Shown here piece after piece: positions 47,001 to 59,770 of a stretch of DNA of 64,000 nt. A model generated the notes under the pieces. That model did no database searches, was not told the origin of the DNA, and was given only the letters and a program-made list of their open reading frames with translations. Origin of the DNA: Ricordea florida (taxonomy: Eukaryota > Cnidaria > Anthozoa > Corallimorpharia > Ricordeidae); assembly GCA_949710005.1 (NCBI GenBank), contig OX453272.1, positions 1,209,696 to 1,273,695 of the forward strand, read 5' to 3'. The first letter of the stretch is position 1. Every line of letters starts with the position of its first letter. The translations under genes and the position numbers were made by a program.

Positions 47001-49804
47001 AAGCTAAGCTAACTGTGCATTGCTTTTTGAGGGATAGGTTTACAATGCCGGAACCTGTATCTCAAGCCCCACCTAGGTTTCCGCTTTGTCTCTGGCTCGA
47101 AGTCGCCATACTTGTCCATTTACTTGAACGCATACTATTAGCAATCAAAAGCTTCAGAATTTATCTCTTAGTTATAAGATTTGTGTAATCAAACTAGATG
47201 TTGCCAAATTGGATGTTTTCAAAACTACCGTGTCCCTGTTAAATTGAAATGGAATTAAGCCATGGGAGTTTGGGTTTAAACCGAAACGCAGTGCTGTGCA
47301 ATGTATTTCCAATTTTCCTCAATCCTTAGTCGTCTTCTAATGCTTCCCTATTCGAGTAAAGTGAGTTTATTAAAGGTTAGTGGTTGTTGCGTCGACTGTG
47401 CGTTATGCACTGAGAATAGAAATGTTGCTTTTCAAAAACGCTTTACGAAAACGTGAAGACGTGGCTACGTCTATCGTTGAATCAAATTATCCACCGTGCG
47501 CCGAGGAAATGTTTTGGACACCTTCCTAATTTAACAGGACTTAAGTGTGTTTGTGATCGACGGGGTTGCAAAAAAATGATGAAAATTGTCTTTTGAGTCC
47601 TTCTTCTTCTGAGACGTTTATTTTGCATGTAACATCACTCCAAGTTGATAAATCCTTATGGAGATAAAGCACTTCTTACGACTGTTGTTAAATAATATAG
47701 AAGTTATTTTCCAAGTGGACAGAGTAACTATGTTACAGATTTCGCCAGTTTATATGGCGAAGTTCGAACCCCTTCCCGATGTCGATTTTGTTCTTTTTTT
47801 TCTATTCGAATTGAATTGTGTAGATTTATTTTTAGATAAAGGAAGAAATGTTTTGAAAATCATTTCTTGCAACCTGCTCATTGTTTTGCCTTTCTCCAAC
47901 ATGTTTTCATTGCATCGTAAGAATAGTTGAATAGAAAAGGCATGCAACTTTTATAGAAAACAGCGCTCGAATGGACTAGAACTCTGATATCAATGAGTTT
48001 AATTAGTCCAACTTTAAAATTGCGTGGAACAAAAAACGTTCTCTTATCTTGGCTCCTGATTTGTTTCGGGAATATGAAATTGCATTCAGACATGATTTCT
48101 TTCTACTGTTTTATAACTCTGTCGTTTCAAGACATAACACAGGAGATAACATCTAATAGTTTATCGCAAAGTACTCGCTCTTTTCATCGTCCTCTATCCG
48201 TTGGTAGGCTTTAAGTATTAATCGTTTCGCCGCTCTCTTAGCTCGCTCTTTTCCTATGAATATAAAGTAAGTGGTTTTTCGCACCATCTGGGGTGTTTCC
48301 GTTCGTTCCCTTTCGACGGCGATAGTTTTTGACGGTGTTTCACTTTATAAACAGAAGTCGAGCCAAAACACAAAGATGAAAAACTGTAAATGTTTTTCGC
48401 GATACTGGCTTCATTCCTTTGTTGTGGGGGGTAAAAGTCTAGCAAAGTTTGGAAATGCCAGTGTAATCAATCGTTCTTACATACCTCAGGCAAAACAGAC
48501 AGGTTTGCTGAAAATAGTGGCGCGTATGGACACTGAATGGTTTCGTCTGTGTCTCTTTCCGTCTTACTTGCCTCCGTTCACGCACTTTGTTAACGCGAAC
48601 GTTAGTCTTCCTCTACAATTTCCCGGCTTCCCTTAAAAGAAACGTTTTTGTGCTTGTTTGCTTTCCTTACTTTGTGATGACATTTTGTATGATCTAAATA
48701 AATCAATTTCCTACAGCTAAAGAAAAGACGATATTGCTTGCAGTAGTTATAGTAAACACTGGGAAAGCCTGATTGAGTGTACTTTGAAGTGCGCTTTTAA
48801 CATGCACCAATATTACCACTGGCATTGTGTAGTCCTAACAGGTTTTCGTGACGAAGTGCTGTGTGGCTGCCTTTTTGCTCGAAAATTTCCGGTGAAAAGT
48901 GCATCGGCAAAGCTTTTGCATAATACTTAGTATATGTTGATCGATAAAACGATAAAAGTCGGCGCTTTTCAATTTACTTTTAACGCCCCTTTAGAACACA
49001 ATGTACATAAGAACCGTGTTACTTCAGGGCTCTACTCCTCTATACGCTGAGTTCTTAACGAGTTCAGCGTTTCGAAGCGACCTTCGTTTCTTCAGGATTT
49101 GTATCTTAATCGTTAATTTATTTTCGATTGCACCGAGATAAGATCAGTACATATTTGTATTAAGCCTTTCAGGACAAACGACTACAAGCAAACTCGAGCA
49201 CCGTTTAGTCGATGTGATTTAGGGACACTTCTCTTTGTTTTACTGACCTGATTTTGGTCCACGAGAATATCAAACAAAGAGCACACCAAAATAAAGTGTA
49301 AAGCAAACTGGCTGAAAACATTCTAGATTTCGTGAGTGGAACCCAGGAAAGGAAAAGTTGAATGTCAATTAACTTAAGTCAATTACACAACGATCTAGAA
49401 GCGGTGAATGACAAAAAGCATTATTTACTATTTAAAATACTCCATGATCTCAAAGGCGGTAAAATGCAAAAGAACTTAAGTGTTTATCTTTTCGTTAAAT
49501 AAATTTGCTTCAAGCCACTCAAAAAGTTTGTTTTCTTGTTCTTTGCATTCTGTATTCAACGAGTTTTGGCATCTCGGTGTACACAAATTTGTTTAATATC
49601 TTGTTAGCTAGATAACACGACACTTACGTTGACTAATACAATATTTCTAGTTTCATAATAAACGATTAATCGTATAAACTATCCATGCAGCGAAGTCTCA
49701 GCTTGCTTAGTAAACATTGAGTGAATGAACGCACTAAAGTACTTAGGTTTGGCGTTCTTATCACGGCTCTGAAAAGTTGACATGATTCTGGACCGCACCC
49801 TCGT
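38011..49804. other. Gene-poor region upstream of foxl2
   Basis: No coding domain, RNA gene or transposon remnant is recognised. A 106-codon ATG frame at 38,484-38,804 and several shorter frames have no motif and look like chance. Forkhead-type TGTAAACAAACA occurs at about 39,116-39,128 and TGTTTACA near 40,804, which is compatible with Fox binding but expected by chance at this base composition. A CT-rich run lies at about 44,788-44,827. Confidence 0.5.
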
Positions 49805-50109
49805 TTGCTTGTCTCAAATCTTGGCATACATTCATCCTCTCTGCAGCAGTTACCCTTTGGCTGCGTTAAAACAACGGAGGTTCACATGAACTTGAAATAT
49901 CCAACGTCGCATAGAAGTTTCGAATCTAAGAATCGCTGGTCTCTTTAAGGCAAGTTAATTTAGTTTGCTTGACTCTTTTATCTTGGCCAATATTCATATT
50001 CTCTGCGGCTGTTGACACAACGGAGGTCTGTATGAACTCGAAATATCCAAGGTCGCTTTGAAGTTTCGAATATAAGAATCGCTGGTATCTTAAGGCAAGT
50101 TCATTTCGT
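49805..50109. repeat. Old tandem duplication, about 160-bp unit
   Basis: Segments 49,805-49,964 and 49,965-50,109 align along their length. Shared landmarks in order are TTGCTTG, a CTCTGC(A/G)GC stretch, ACAACGGAGGT, GAAATATCCAA, GAAGTTTCGAAT, AAGAATCGCTGGT and AAGGCAAGTT. Scattered substitutions and a deletion of roughly 15 bases in the second copy show it is not recent. No coding frame is kept. Confidence 0.8.
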
Positions 50110-53100
50110 GTAAATGTTATCTTCGTAGTAAGCAGGCCACTTTTATTACTCTTTCTTTAGTTTCATGTACCTTTTTCTCGCGTACCAAGAGAATTGCTAG
50201 TTCTAGTAGTTAAATCTGGGTTGCTGACTAAGTATGACTCCCAGCAAATTGTCATGGTGTTCCTATACAATAACTGCATGCATCATAATCTTGCTCCATA
50301 GTTAACTTTCATACGTACTAGGACACAAATTGACTAGAGCAAAATATTGCCAGGACACATTACCGACTATACTATTATATTACTTTCCTAATTCCCGTAG
50401 AAACGTTCATTACAATACCGCAGACTGATGAAATCTTGCAACTCCTTTCAGTTGCAACGCTGTTGTTGATACTGGCTTATATAAGTTTACCAACTGAAAA
50501 GTAGCAGTAAACAAATCAAACAATGAGACATTCGGTGTTGATTTACGCCGAAGAAATATAGTCGTACAAAGAAAGCGGGAAAATGTCTTGGCTTTTTGTT
50601 TTATAAACGTTATCCAAGTAAGAACCAGTTAAAAAAACTACGATTCCTTATTATCTTAAATCAAGTGTACATCAACTTAGCCGTTATTTCTGAAGTTGAT
50701 ACCTTCTGAAAACGCGCAATAGTTCTTCGCTATTCTGGAAATCAAACTATTCTTAAGGTTCTTTTTTCTCTATACATAAAATGGCACGAGTACACGTGGT
50801 TTTGCTTGGAAAAAAAAGCAACGCAACCTTCATTGGTCTCGGAACTTGAAAGAAAGCCTTTTTTCGTCGCCATGTTTCTTAGAATTTGGCAAACGACGGC
50901 AAACGCTCGCTAGTACAAGCTTCCTACCGTAAGCAATAAAATAGTAAATTGGGAAACGTCTTCTTGGTTTGAATAACCAATCACAAAGCACGATTTAATA
51001 TGTTTTTCCGACTCGCGTAGCAGCCGGCCACGTTTTAAGAATAGTAAATATTTGCCGATGGCATGAGACCTGAATAAAATAAGACTTTCTTTTTTTGCCG
51101 AATCAGGTTTAGCTGTATACTTTCTAGTTTTAGAAGCTTGTATATATGTTTTTCATTGCTAAGGTTCAATCGACGATGTAGAATTTTGTTGTTAGTGTGT
51201 CTTCCTCATTAAGCACCGATAAAAATGATAGGAGCTATAATTTTTTTAAAAAAATTTTTAATACCTCGAATATTGTCTAACATAACGCGAAAATGTGGAG
51301 ACATCCACGCAGTTTATTTTGCGCTGAAACTATTGTTTACGTTTTATTTCTTTCCCGATTCCGTGGTTGATTGTCTTGTTTTCCTCAGGGAAAATTCTGG
51401 AATTTCTAAGAATTCTTTCCGCTTTGAGATCTCCATTAAGTACAACAAATGGCTTTGGGAGACTCTTATTATATTTTTGGCCACTTCCTTTGCGTGATGG
51501 GCATGCAATCTCTTTGTAACCACCAAGCATTTGAATAGCTAAAATTAAATCCAGTGGATATAACAAGCTAATGGCCTTTGCATAATAGCTTGCCCCGAGG
51601 TAGTTTTATAATAATTCCCTATTCTTCTTGTTCTTGTCTAATTGGGATTGAGTTTTCCGGAGTTTGTTCGGTAAAGGAAATGGGTGTTTTATTTGATCTG
51701 ACTTTGTGTGTTACAGCGTAAAGGGAATTGCTTTGTTTGAATGATATGTATGAAAATAATCGGTCGGTGACAACATATGGCAAACCTCAATCGCTCCAGA
51801 GCCTAAATATTTGTTTAATTCAGACACAAACGTGTTGGTCTTATTCAGAAATATCACAAGTTAAGAATAGCTTATATTGGATTAAGAAATTAACATCTTT
51901 TCCTTTCTTTTAGAGTCGAAGGTTATTCGTGTACCACGGACTAAGTCATCTCCTAATCCTGTTGCCAATCCTCTGAAGTGTGATCGTTTCTGGAGTAAAC
52001 TGTTGAGAAGAGTTTCTACAAATAATGTTCTTCGCACCTAAAATTTAGGACATTTCGTTTTTAAATCGGTTTTCTTCATACTCTCATTGGTGAGGGAGCA
52101 CACTGTCCACTGCTGTCGGAAGTTTATTTTTGCAAAGCATCCAGATTTAATATTTTTGTTTAAGCCAAACTTGATTATATCGTACACTCTGAACTAAAGA
52201 TTACAAGATAGGTTTCTTTGTGAGGCAGTTATAACGTGTCTTATCTCTAGCAAGCGCCAGAACGATGAATCACAGACAACGAGTCACCATACGCCTATAG
52301 TAACATTCTTTTTTATTGATAACAGCACCTTTCGTAAATTTCAATTGCTGTCAGAAATTTCTTATGTTGAAATGCTCTGTATTCTCCGTTTGTGAAAAGT
52401 CCAGAAGAAATTGTGCATCTCAATATTGAAATATATCATTTATTACCAATATAAATGTTCATTTTATCTTTGCCGTCGAACCTCCTCTACATAATCCCTG
52501 GCTTTTTTTGCTACTTTCTCCAACTTAAGATGTGGAAGTTTGAAGTCAGTTCCAAAGAAATGTACCCTTAACTAAGAGCTACAAGCAATTTTATCAATGA
52601 TTGAGTTTTGTTATTTCATGATTCATTTCTAACGTTCGGTATTCCAGTAATTCCTAAGCAAACGTTCAAACGTTGAAAGGTCTTCCTCCTCTTCCAGCTT
52701 TCTTTATATTTTGAAATATGCTTGCGTTTCTTGTTATGTAGTTTGCGTAGCTTTGTTTGTTAACAAATATCTATGCGTGCAGCTGGTTTGGTCGGAGTAT
52801 GTTAATATACATTTCATCTCACTAATGTAAATATAATCCGCAATTGAACGTTTGCCAAACTTGGGCTTTGTGAAGAGATTATTAGCGTTTGGTTTTCATA
52901 GGAAGTTAATCGGGGAAAACTCAGATGAATTGTCAACGGGGCTGTCGTTGTTCTTGTCAAACCTCACACAGTTTGAGTCCCATTCCGTCAAATTTATCAA
53001 TTGTTCTCAGTTCCAAATTTAACCTCCTTATTTCGGATAATTTTTTATGCTGACTCGCTTGACAGTTTTTGACCGCGGGAGAGGAAACACAAGTTCAACA

Positions 53101-55431
53101 GGCCACAAGTCCTAGGTCACCTGTTAGCTTCATGTGATTACACGACCTGCTTGACAAAAAAATGGCCCTTTTTTAAATTGATTATTACAAGGCGGTAACC
53201 CACTTTGACTACCTGTGGGAGAAAATTGGAGGTTCTGTCAGTTAATAAAGAGCTTTAAGAGAATCGAATCTCCTCACCTGTTCCCCGCAAAATTGTACTT
53301 ATATTATAGAGTTTCTTATTGTTTCTTGATTACATTACAAGTCAAATCTGTTATATGGAAAAATCTCCCAATGTCCGCCTAATGCCACCACAATAGACAA
53401 TAGACTCCGAGGTTGGACTTTGACTTTGTTAACATTGGTATCATGTGCTTTTCTTAGTTCTAGGATGTATTTATAAAAGCACCCACTAGTAGCTGATGGT
53501 GTCAGGTGCTCTCCGCCCAGTCACAGTTTGGCACAGTTTAATTATTTCTCCTACCACTGAAGGTTTGGTATAAGTGTAAACGATACTGAAGCCTTGAAAT
53601 GCGCTCTCTTAGGACTTACATTTTAGCCTCAGTTGAAGCAAAATTCTATTGAGATTATAGGATTTTTCCTTTTGTCTCATTTCTAGTACAAAACAAGGCG
53701 TTGATTCCTTAATTAGTATTTGTGTAGGTAATAAGCTTGTTTTAAACTCGACAAGCAGGCCTCCCGGTGAGTTGATTTCTTTTATTTGATTCGGACGTTA
53801 GTTAACCTGTCTGAGTTTTGATATTAAAAGTCGGTGAAGGTCACGACCAAACTGTTCCAGTTGAATCACCTGTTCTGCCATATAGGAACCAAGACTTTTG
53901 CTTTTTCTTGCTTCTGTTGGGCGTTAGGTGGTTTTAAGCGATACAATGTCAGTCTAGTGTTATCGCGCCGGCTTGCAGTGGCAGGTCTCTTCATATAAAC
54001 GTTGCCTGGGTCCACCCACTCTAGGTTGTTAAGCATGTCATGTGTAGCTCTGCACGGAAGCACAACAAGTCATGGTGATTTCAGTGTGATTCAAGGAAAC
54101 TCAAATAGCACAGTCCATTTAACTCTTCCCGAAAAAAAATCACACCAGTCCGAAAATTCGTCGGTACGCTCTTAAAAACGGTTAGTTGTTTTGGTGTGAT
54201 GTGGAAGATGGAGAATCGTATTGTATTTTAGGAGCATTATCAATGAACTATTGTAGACAAAGCATTGTCGAATGGTCTTGTCTCGAGCCGTGGCTTCGCT
54301 TGTTTTGTTACATTTCTTTTTTGCTCATTTCAAGTTGCTATGTTTGCTACTAGTCATGCTCTTTCTCTGCTCGAGCTGCGGGGAATTCGCGCTAAATGAC
54401 ATTCAAAGGAATATCCCTGAAATTTCACTTAATGTATTCTGTGCTGTGGGAAACTCGGGTTTTAAAGATTCCACAGCACGCCCAGTGGTGTTAATGGAAC
54501 TCTATGCATAAAGAAAAGTCAGGACCTCGAGTTCTCGGCATTTGCTGAATGAGTCGACGCATCGCTGGCGGTACTTTCCTCTCTTTGATTACCTGTATGG
54601 TTCACATTCAAACTGTCCTTCCTGTATAGATAATAGTACGGTTTCGACTAATACTAACAAAACTTACCTATTCTAGAGGTCAAGTGCAGTTTGTTAATGT
54701 GTTCTTTGTAATCTAACTTTAATGATCCTTACTTCACGAGGAAGCCATGTCCTTAATTGAACTGACAAAAGACAAGGATGATTACTTTTCAGTTACATAG
54801 ATCAATATTCTCGCCAACTATTCTTTAGTTTTCGCGCTTGTGGCAACATGTGTGCATTGAGTTGTGAAGCTTAAGCGAATAATTGTCTTGAAACAGTAAG
54901 CCAATCAGATTGCTAAGGTTACTTAGTTGGTACATAATAATGACTCACGATAAATGGAACCTTTGCAACGGTCTCATTGAAAAGACGTATCAATAGGTCC
55001 TTAATGTTATTGTTACAAGGAGAACTTTCTAGAAGCTGTTAATATTACTGCTTTCCATCTTCATCAATTGCAAGGGACAACAGGGAATTTTTCATCCTAA
55101 GATTACGATGTTTTTAACCAGCCCTAAGAGCAAAATTTAAGCCCAAAACCCAAACCAAGGTATTTCTTAAAACTTCAAGGTTACCATTCCCCAAATAACC
55201 ATGCTCCCACAAATAATTTTAGTCCGTTTCGGAAATAACCTTAGCCTGTTTGACATCTACACCAACTCCTGTACTAGCCCTTGGTTTCATTTGATAATTT
55301 AAAGCAGAATTCAAATTTCGGAAATGACAACCCTTTTTATCAACAAGAGTAAAATTTCTCTTTCACTCAATCCGCAAATAGGCTTGTATACAGCAAATCA
55401 TTTCATGCAATGTCTTTCCCGGGTACTCTTC
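50110..55431. other. Non-coding region, no recognised gene
   Basis: Only short open frames without family motifs are present. I see no repeat array or element boundary that I can define. Confidence 0.5.
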
Positions 55432-56209
55432 TTATCCTTCATTTCGCACTTCAGCTACAAACGTTCCCAGAATGTCATCGAGCTCCTCATCGGACATACT
55501 GGACAGTGGCTCATGGTATACGGGCTCCCCAAGATAAGGCTCCTTTAAAACGACCTCGTTTCTTGCCTTACGCCAATCTTCAAATACTCTAAAGGAACCA
55601 GCACCATTTCCTTCGACTGTTATCAGCGGCCCAGCTTCTTCCAAATATCAGTTTGAGAGCCTTTATCCGAAACCAGGTTTCCTGTCGAGTTCTCATACAC
55701 GGGCATCACAACAACACCATTGCTTGCTGATGCGCTGTCGTTGATGGGATCGACCTTCGGTTTAAAATCTAATTGCTCGTGATCGTCAGTTGGTAAACAG
55801 TCGGTGAATGATTTTACAGCACAGTTTTTATCGACTAGCTTTACTTTCCTTGTTATCGGCTCCGCTCTTGATTTTGGTGCCTTTCTCTTGGAAGCACGTG
55901 CTCGACTCGCTTGTGCTGGAGTAAGATTCGCCTTTTGCGAATCCGGAAATTCGGCCGTTGGACCCTTTTCTCCGGGCCAGTGGAGAGCACAGATATAGGT
56001 ATTCCTAGTAATGTTTTTCTCCGTAAAGAAATCCCGTGAGCAAGCTACTAATCAGCGTTTGCACTTGGCTATGTCTTGCGTCGTTTTCGGAACGGTAAGA
56101 AGACTTTCATTCCCGATGCTTCTAACTCTCGGGGAGATTTTGACCCTTTTTGAGGAAATCTGGAGTCAATTTTGCATTAACCCCAACAGCAGTGCTTGGT
56201 AGTAGCCAT
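55432..56209 (-). pseudogene. THAP zinc-finger protein pseudogene
   Basis: From an ATG at 56,209 the minus strand reads MATTKHCCWG, a TAA stop at codon 11, then CKIDSRFPQKG and a VPKTTQDIAKCKR segment reached through a frameshift. A TGA follows at 56,054-56,052 where Trp would be expected, and then [20 protein letters not shown] and W. The N-terminal Cys pair and the later C-x2-H (ICALHW) give the C2CH zinc-coordination pattern of a THAP domain, which binds DNA. The frame continues with a basic, disordered stretch ([15 protein letters not shown]) and ends with a DIWKKLG motif. There one missing base, near 55,625-55,640, shifts the last 60 codons (SFRVFEDWRKARNEVV, SSMSDEELDDILGTF) into another frame. 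THAP proteins are often transposon-derived. With two stops and at least two frameshifts this copy is dead. Confidence 0.8.
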
Positions 56210-56416
56210 GAATCTTCCTTCTTGAATATTATCTCCGAGGTTTAACTTAGTTTTTCACTTTTTTGTATCGCTACAGCACTCCCCGCGCATACATTCCCTT
56301 CTGATCGCACCTTAATGTTTGTCTGAGTCGCGCGGGGGGTCTCATCTGTCAAAATCTATTTTTAGTAATAGTGCACATTGCTATTAAGGCAATGGCATCG
56401 ATAATAAAATTCTATA

Positions 56417-56775
56417 TAATGGTAATTGGACTGAGTGGAGTGCAATTTTGTCTGAAATCATACGTGTGATTTTAAATATCGAACGAGTGCGTAGCGCAAG
56501 TTCGATTTGAAATCACAAGTATGATTCCAGACCAAAATTGCACGACACGAAGTTCAATTACCACTTTATTACACTCATTTTGAAATCACGCAGTTTTTTG
56601 TCAATACTACTTATTTATTTATCCACTTCAGGGAGCCCGGTTTTTGAAAAGGAGTAACTTTTTAAAATGATGCGATTTAGAGCAAAAAATAGTGCAATTT
56701 GTGAACAAATCACATTGCTATGGGCCAATCAAATTGCAGGGATCACCTGTGATTTCAAAATGGATATAATAAAGA
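56417..56775. mobile_element. Foldback/MITE-like element
   Basis: Arms at about 56,421-56,488 and 56,495-56,562 are near reverse complements (GGTAATTGGACTGAG..., AATCATACGTGTGATTT), meeting at a central TCGAAC...GTTCGA palindrome. A second inverted pair links CTTTATTACACTCATTTTG at 56,564 with its complement ending at about 56,774. No protein is coded. It is probably one compound or two nested miniature elements, and outer target duplications are not clear. Confidence 0.7.
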
Positions 56776-57454
56776 TCTATAACATACATTGATTTTATTT
56801 AACATATCATTTTCATTTGAAGCTAGTGAAATGTCATAAGCTAATCCGTTAGAATCTATGTAGAATGAATTAAGCCACTATTTCATAACAGAAAAAAAAA
56901 AACTTTTAGTCTTAACTGTTCGTATTATTTATTAGATTCGAATAAGGAGGCAGTTTCCAGACAGAATTTTCGAGCGCCGAATCCAATGATTGGTTTATCA
57001 TTCTCCAAGTTCTTCAAAATGCACGTTTTGAAATTGTCCTAAGTATGTGCTGGGGCCTTAGATAGTCTTCAAATCATCGGCCCTTGAAGAATTGTGGACA
57101 TAATATATCAAACACGACGTACAGTGTTTCATCACAGATCAAATGCCGAAATACGAGCAAAATATACGACCCTATTGCACCATTATCTATAGGTTGTTTC
57201 TAAACTAAAAAATTTATCAATCCGCACTGTCTTCTTCTCACTGACAACCTCGGAATGTCCAGTGAGGAATCAAATGAAAGTCGTCCTTTTTAATGCACCC
57301 GAGACCGTGGAGTTCCTTCGCACCTTAAAATATGTCTTAAGAACGCTCACCCAAAAAATGTGTTTAGTTAACAATAAATATTAAATTTGTTTTGGCCAAT
57401 ACTTTTCCGGGCTGCTCCTGCTTTCCTCAAATTACCCTAGAACTAGATTCTTAA

Positions 57455-58295
57455 ATACAAGACGTTGAAAATCAGTGGTTTAGGTCTTACCTAAGCAAAA
57501 GGAAGAAAAACGTGTTTGTTAATGGCGTTGAATCTGACTTCCTAGAAGTAATTTCAAGAGTACCCCAAGGGTTGATCTTAGGTCCGGTTCTTTTCCTAGT
57601 TTGTGTAAATGATATTGTTAATGCAACTAACCTCCTTTCCATAAGACTATTTGCCGATGATACTTCGCTGACTGCGGCTGGTAAGGATTTAGATCTATTG
57701 CTACAGCGAATGAATTCTAAATTGCCAGCAATTTATGAATGGCTTTGTTCAAATAGATTAACTCTGAATTTAGGTAAAACGAAATACCTGGTTTTCCAAC
57801 CGAGACAAAAAGTTAGTTTAAATTTATACTCTAAAAATTGCCAACCAATATCTTGAGCAGTCAAACAGAATTAAATACCTAGGATTAGCCATTGATCGCT
57901 TTTTGTCTTGGCATGATCATATTGATCATATTAGTACTAAAATCAGTAAAAGTGTAAATAAGTGGTCACATTACGCCTCATTATGTTAACCTTGGTCTAA
58001 TTAAGCTTCCTGACATTGTTAAGCTAAATACTTGCAAATTGATTTATGATCGCTTTGTAGTTAAAAAGCCATCTAGTTTCACGCTGGCCTTGGTGTCTGA
58101 GCAACATAATTACGACACTAGAAGTACATCCCTGCAACACCTAAATCCCAGTACCGTTAGAATAAATATAAGAAAATTTTGTCCAACAGTTATAGGATGT
58201 TATTATTAGAATGATATTCCTTTATCTATACTTGAAAAGACAACTAAAAAATTATTTAAAAGAACACTATACAACTATTATCTTGCTCAGTATTA
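57455..58295 (+). pseudogene. LINE reverse transcriptase, C-terminal half, broken
   Basis: The fragment begins within the RT palm with NQWFRSYLSKRKKNVFVNGV, then SRVPQGLILGPVLFLVCVND (motif B region) and LFADDTSL, whose catalytic Asp pair (57,656-57,661) is kept. The thumb-like part follows (LCSNRLTLNLGKTKYLVF), then a frameshift near 57,850 into RIKYLGLAIDRFLSWHDHID, with stops after about 57,985. The terminal segment NYDTRSTSLQHLNPSTVRIN to LFKRTLYNYYLAQY ends at 58,295. This order is standard for CR1/Rex/Jockey-like LINEs. The endonuclease and the front of the RT are missing. An A-rich stretch near 58,554-58,590 may be the 3' tail. It is a different family from the LINE at 4.2-6.4 kb, judging by motif wording. 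Confidence 0.85.
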
Positions 58296-58965
58296 ATCAT
58301 CACCATACCCACTCTTGAGAGTTAAAAATATTTGTGTGTGTGTCTATGTCTATGTATGTGCTTTCCTTTTTTCCTCTTTCTTATATATTTCATTGTATAT
58401 AGAACTTTTAGACTTTCCTTTTTTTTTCTTTTAACCTAAATAAATGTGCAGTTTGATCAAAAGGCATGCAATTAGTTTAACTATATTCTGCCCTCTCCAT
58501 TCTAATAATAGCTTCTTCATATTCAAATCTTGTAGTACAATATAAATGGCTTGTAAGGAAATAAATAAAAAAAAATAAAATAAAAATACACGCCTTAGAC
58601 GTAAGAGGAAACTCTGGCGCCAACTATCACTCATTTGATGTCAACCCCTTTCAGCATACCTGTAAATGTGGCAGGTGCTTTTGTAAATAGTGCCTAATTT
58701 TTCGAAATAATGCCGCTATTTTTGTAAATGGTGACTCTGATGTCATTTATGCTGCTTATATTTTCGTAAGCCTAAGCTATTTGCGAGCAGAGGATGCCTG
58801 TGTATTTCATTGTCTTTATGTATGGTTTCAAATTTACGCTTATTTAATTTACGCTAAATGGTGCCTCTGTTTTCAAAAAATGGTGCTTCCAATATTCAGC
58901 GCTCTGGGAAAGAATTTAGAGTGACTTAACTGAGACAGACTGGGGATCAGGTATCTAAATTCAAA

Positions 58966-59495
58966 ATGGCCGTCTCTGTAAATCATGACTCTGTGGCAGG
59001 TCTTGGCCAGCTTGCTGTGAGTGAATTAGGCAACATCTGCTTCAGCTTATCAACAGAGCCCTCACAGGAATTTGATGCACTAGATGTACTAGAGAAAATC
59101 GAATAAGTTGTTGCTGGCATTAATTACCCGGATTCTGTTGTACGGTTGCCTGAGGATGTTAACAGAGACCAAGACATTTTAACTGACATATTTGAGAGAA
59201 CTTTGGCTCAACCTCAGTGCGAACGCCTCAAATCAACAGCAACACACCAGGACGTCCTTCTTATGACATTAGCGCGGCTCAGTTACAGTCCGGCACTGAT
59301 CGACCGGAGATTTTCAAGATTTTTACAAATGTGAATAAAGAAAAGTATCGACTCCACGCCACGTTACGACAAAAGAGGCACAATTTACAAAAACAACAAG
59401 GGCTGAATTTTGGCGGTAATAGCACGTCAGCAGAATACCGTACCACCTCTTACCACCTGTCGGGATGCCTTGTAGAGCGTGCCAGGATACAATAA
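58966..59495 (+). pseudogene. Unidentified gene or element ORF remnant
   Basis: An ATG frame runs 46 codons (LGQLAVSELGNICFSLSTEP, EFDALDVLEKIE) to a TAA at 59,104. It then continues in the same frame for about 75 more codons (YPDSVVRLPEDVNRDQDILT, FERTLAQPQ) to 59,334. An overlapping frame, 59,217-59,495, carries NTPGRPSYDISAAQLQ, which resembles the GRP-x-(Y/F)-DI-x-x-x-QL opening of helix-turn-helix segments seen in some transposon integrase-like proteins. The rest of that frame does not match clearly. The composition is that of a real acidic helical protein rather than noise, with one stop and one frameshift. I do not recognise the family with confidence. Confidence 0.4.
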
Positions 59496-59616
59496 TAGGC
59501 GCTTGTGCTATAACATGCGACTGATACGTAGGAGGAAACAATGAGGTTCAGCATTAGACTCAGATTTCAACACCCTCGAAAGTATCAATTCACCCATTTA
59601 ATTTCAGTCCCTGCAG

Positions 59617-59700
59617 AATCCCATATCACCCCTAACCACCTTATATGCACGTGTCGGGAATCCCATCTCTCTCCTAGCCACCTTATATGCACGTGTCGGG
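59617..59700. repeat. Two-copy 42-bp tandem repeat
   Basis: The units 59,617-59,658 and 59,659-59,700 share AATCCCAT, the stretch CACCTTATATGCACGTG and TCGGG, with a few differences in the CT-rich middle. Confidence 0.9.
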
Positions 59701-59770
59701 AAGTTACATGTAGCGAGGCATTATTTTCTATTTGTTTTTTTTTTCTTTATAACATTTACAGTAGCTGAGA

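Noticed and set aside
47755-47775. tRNA T-loop-like AGTTCGAACCCC
   Set aside because: No matching stem, anticodon arm or acceptor stem around it.
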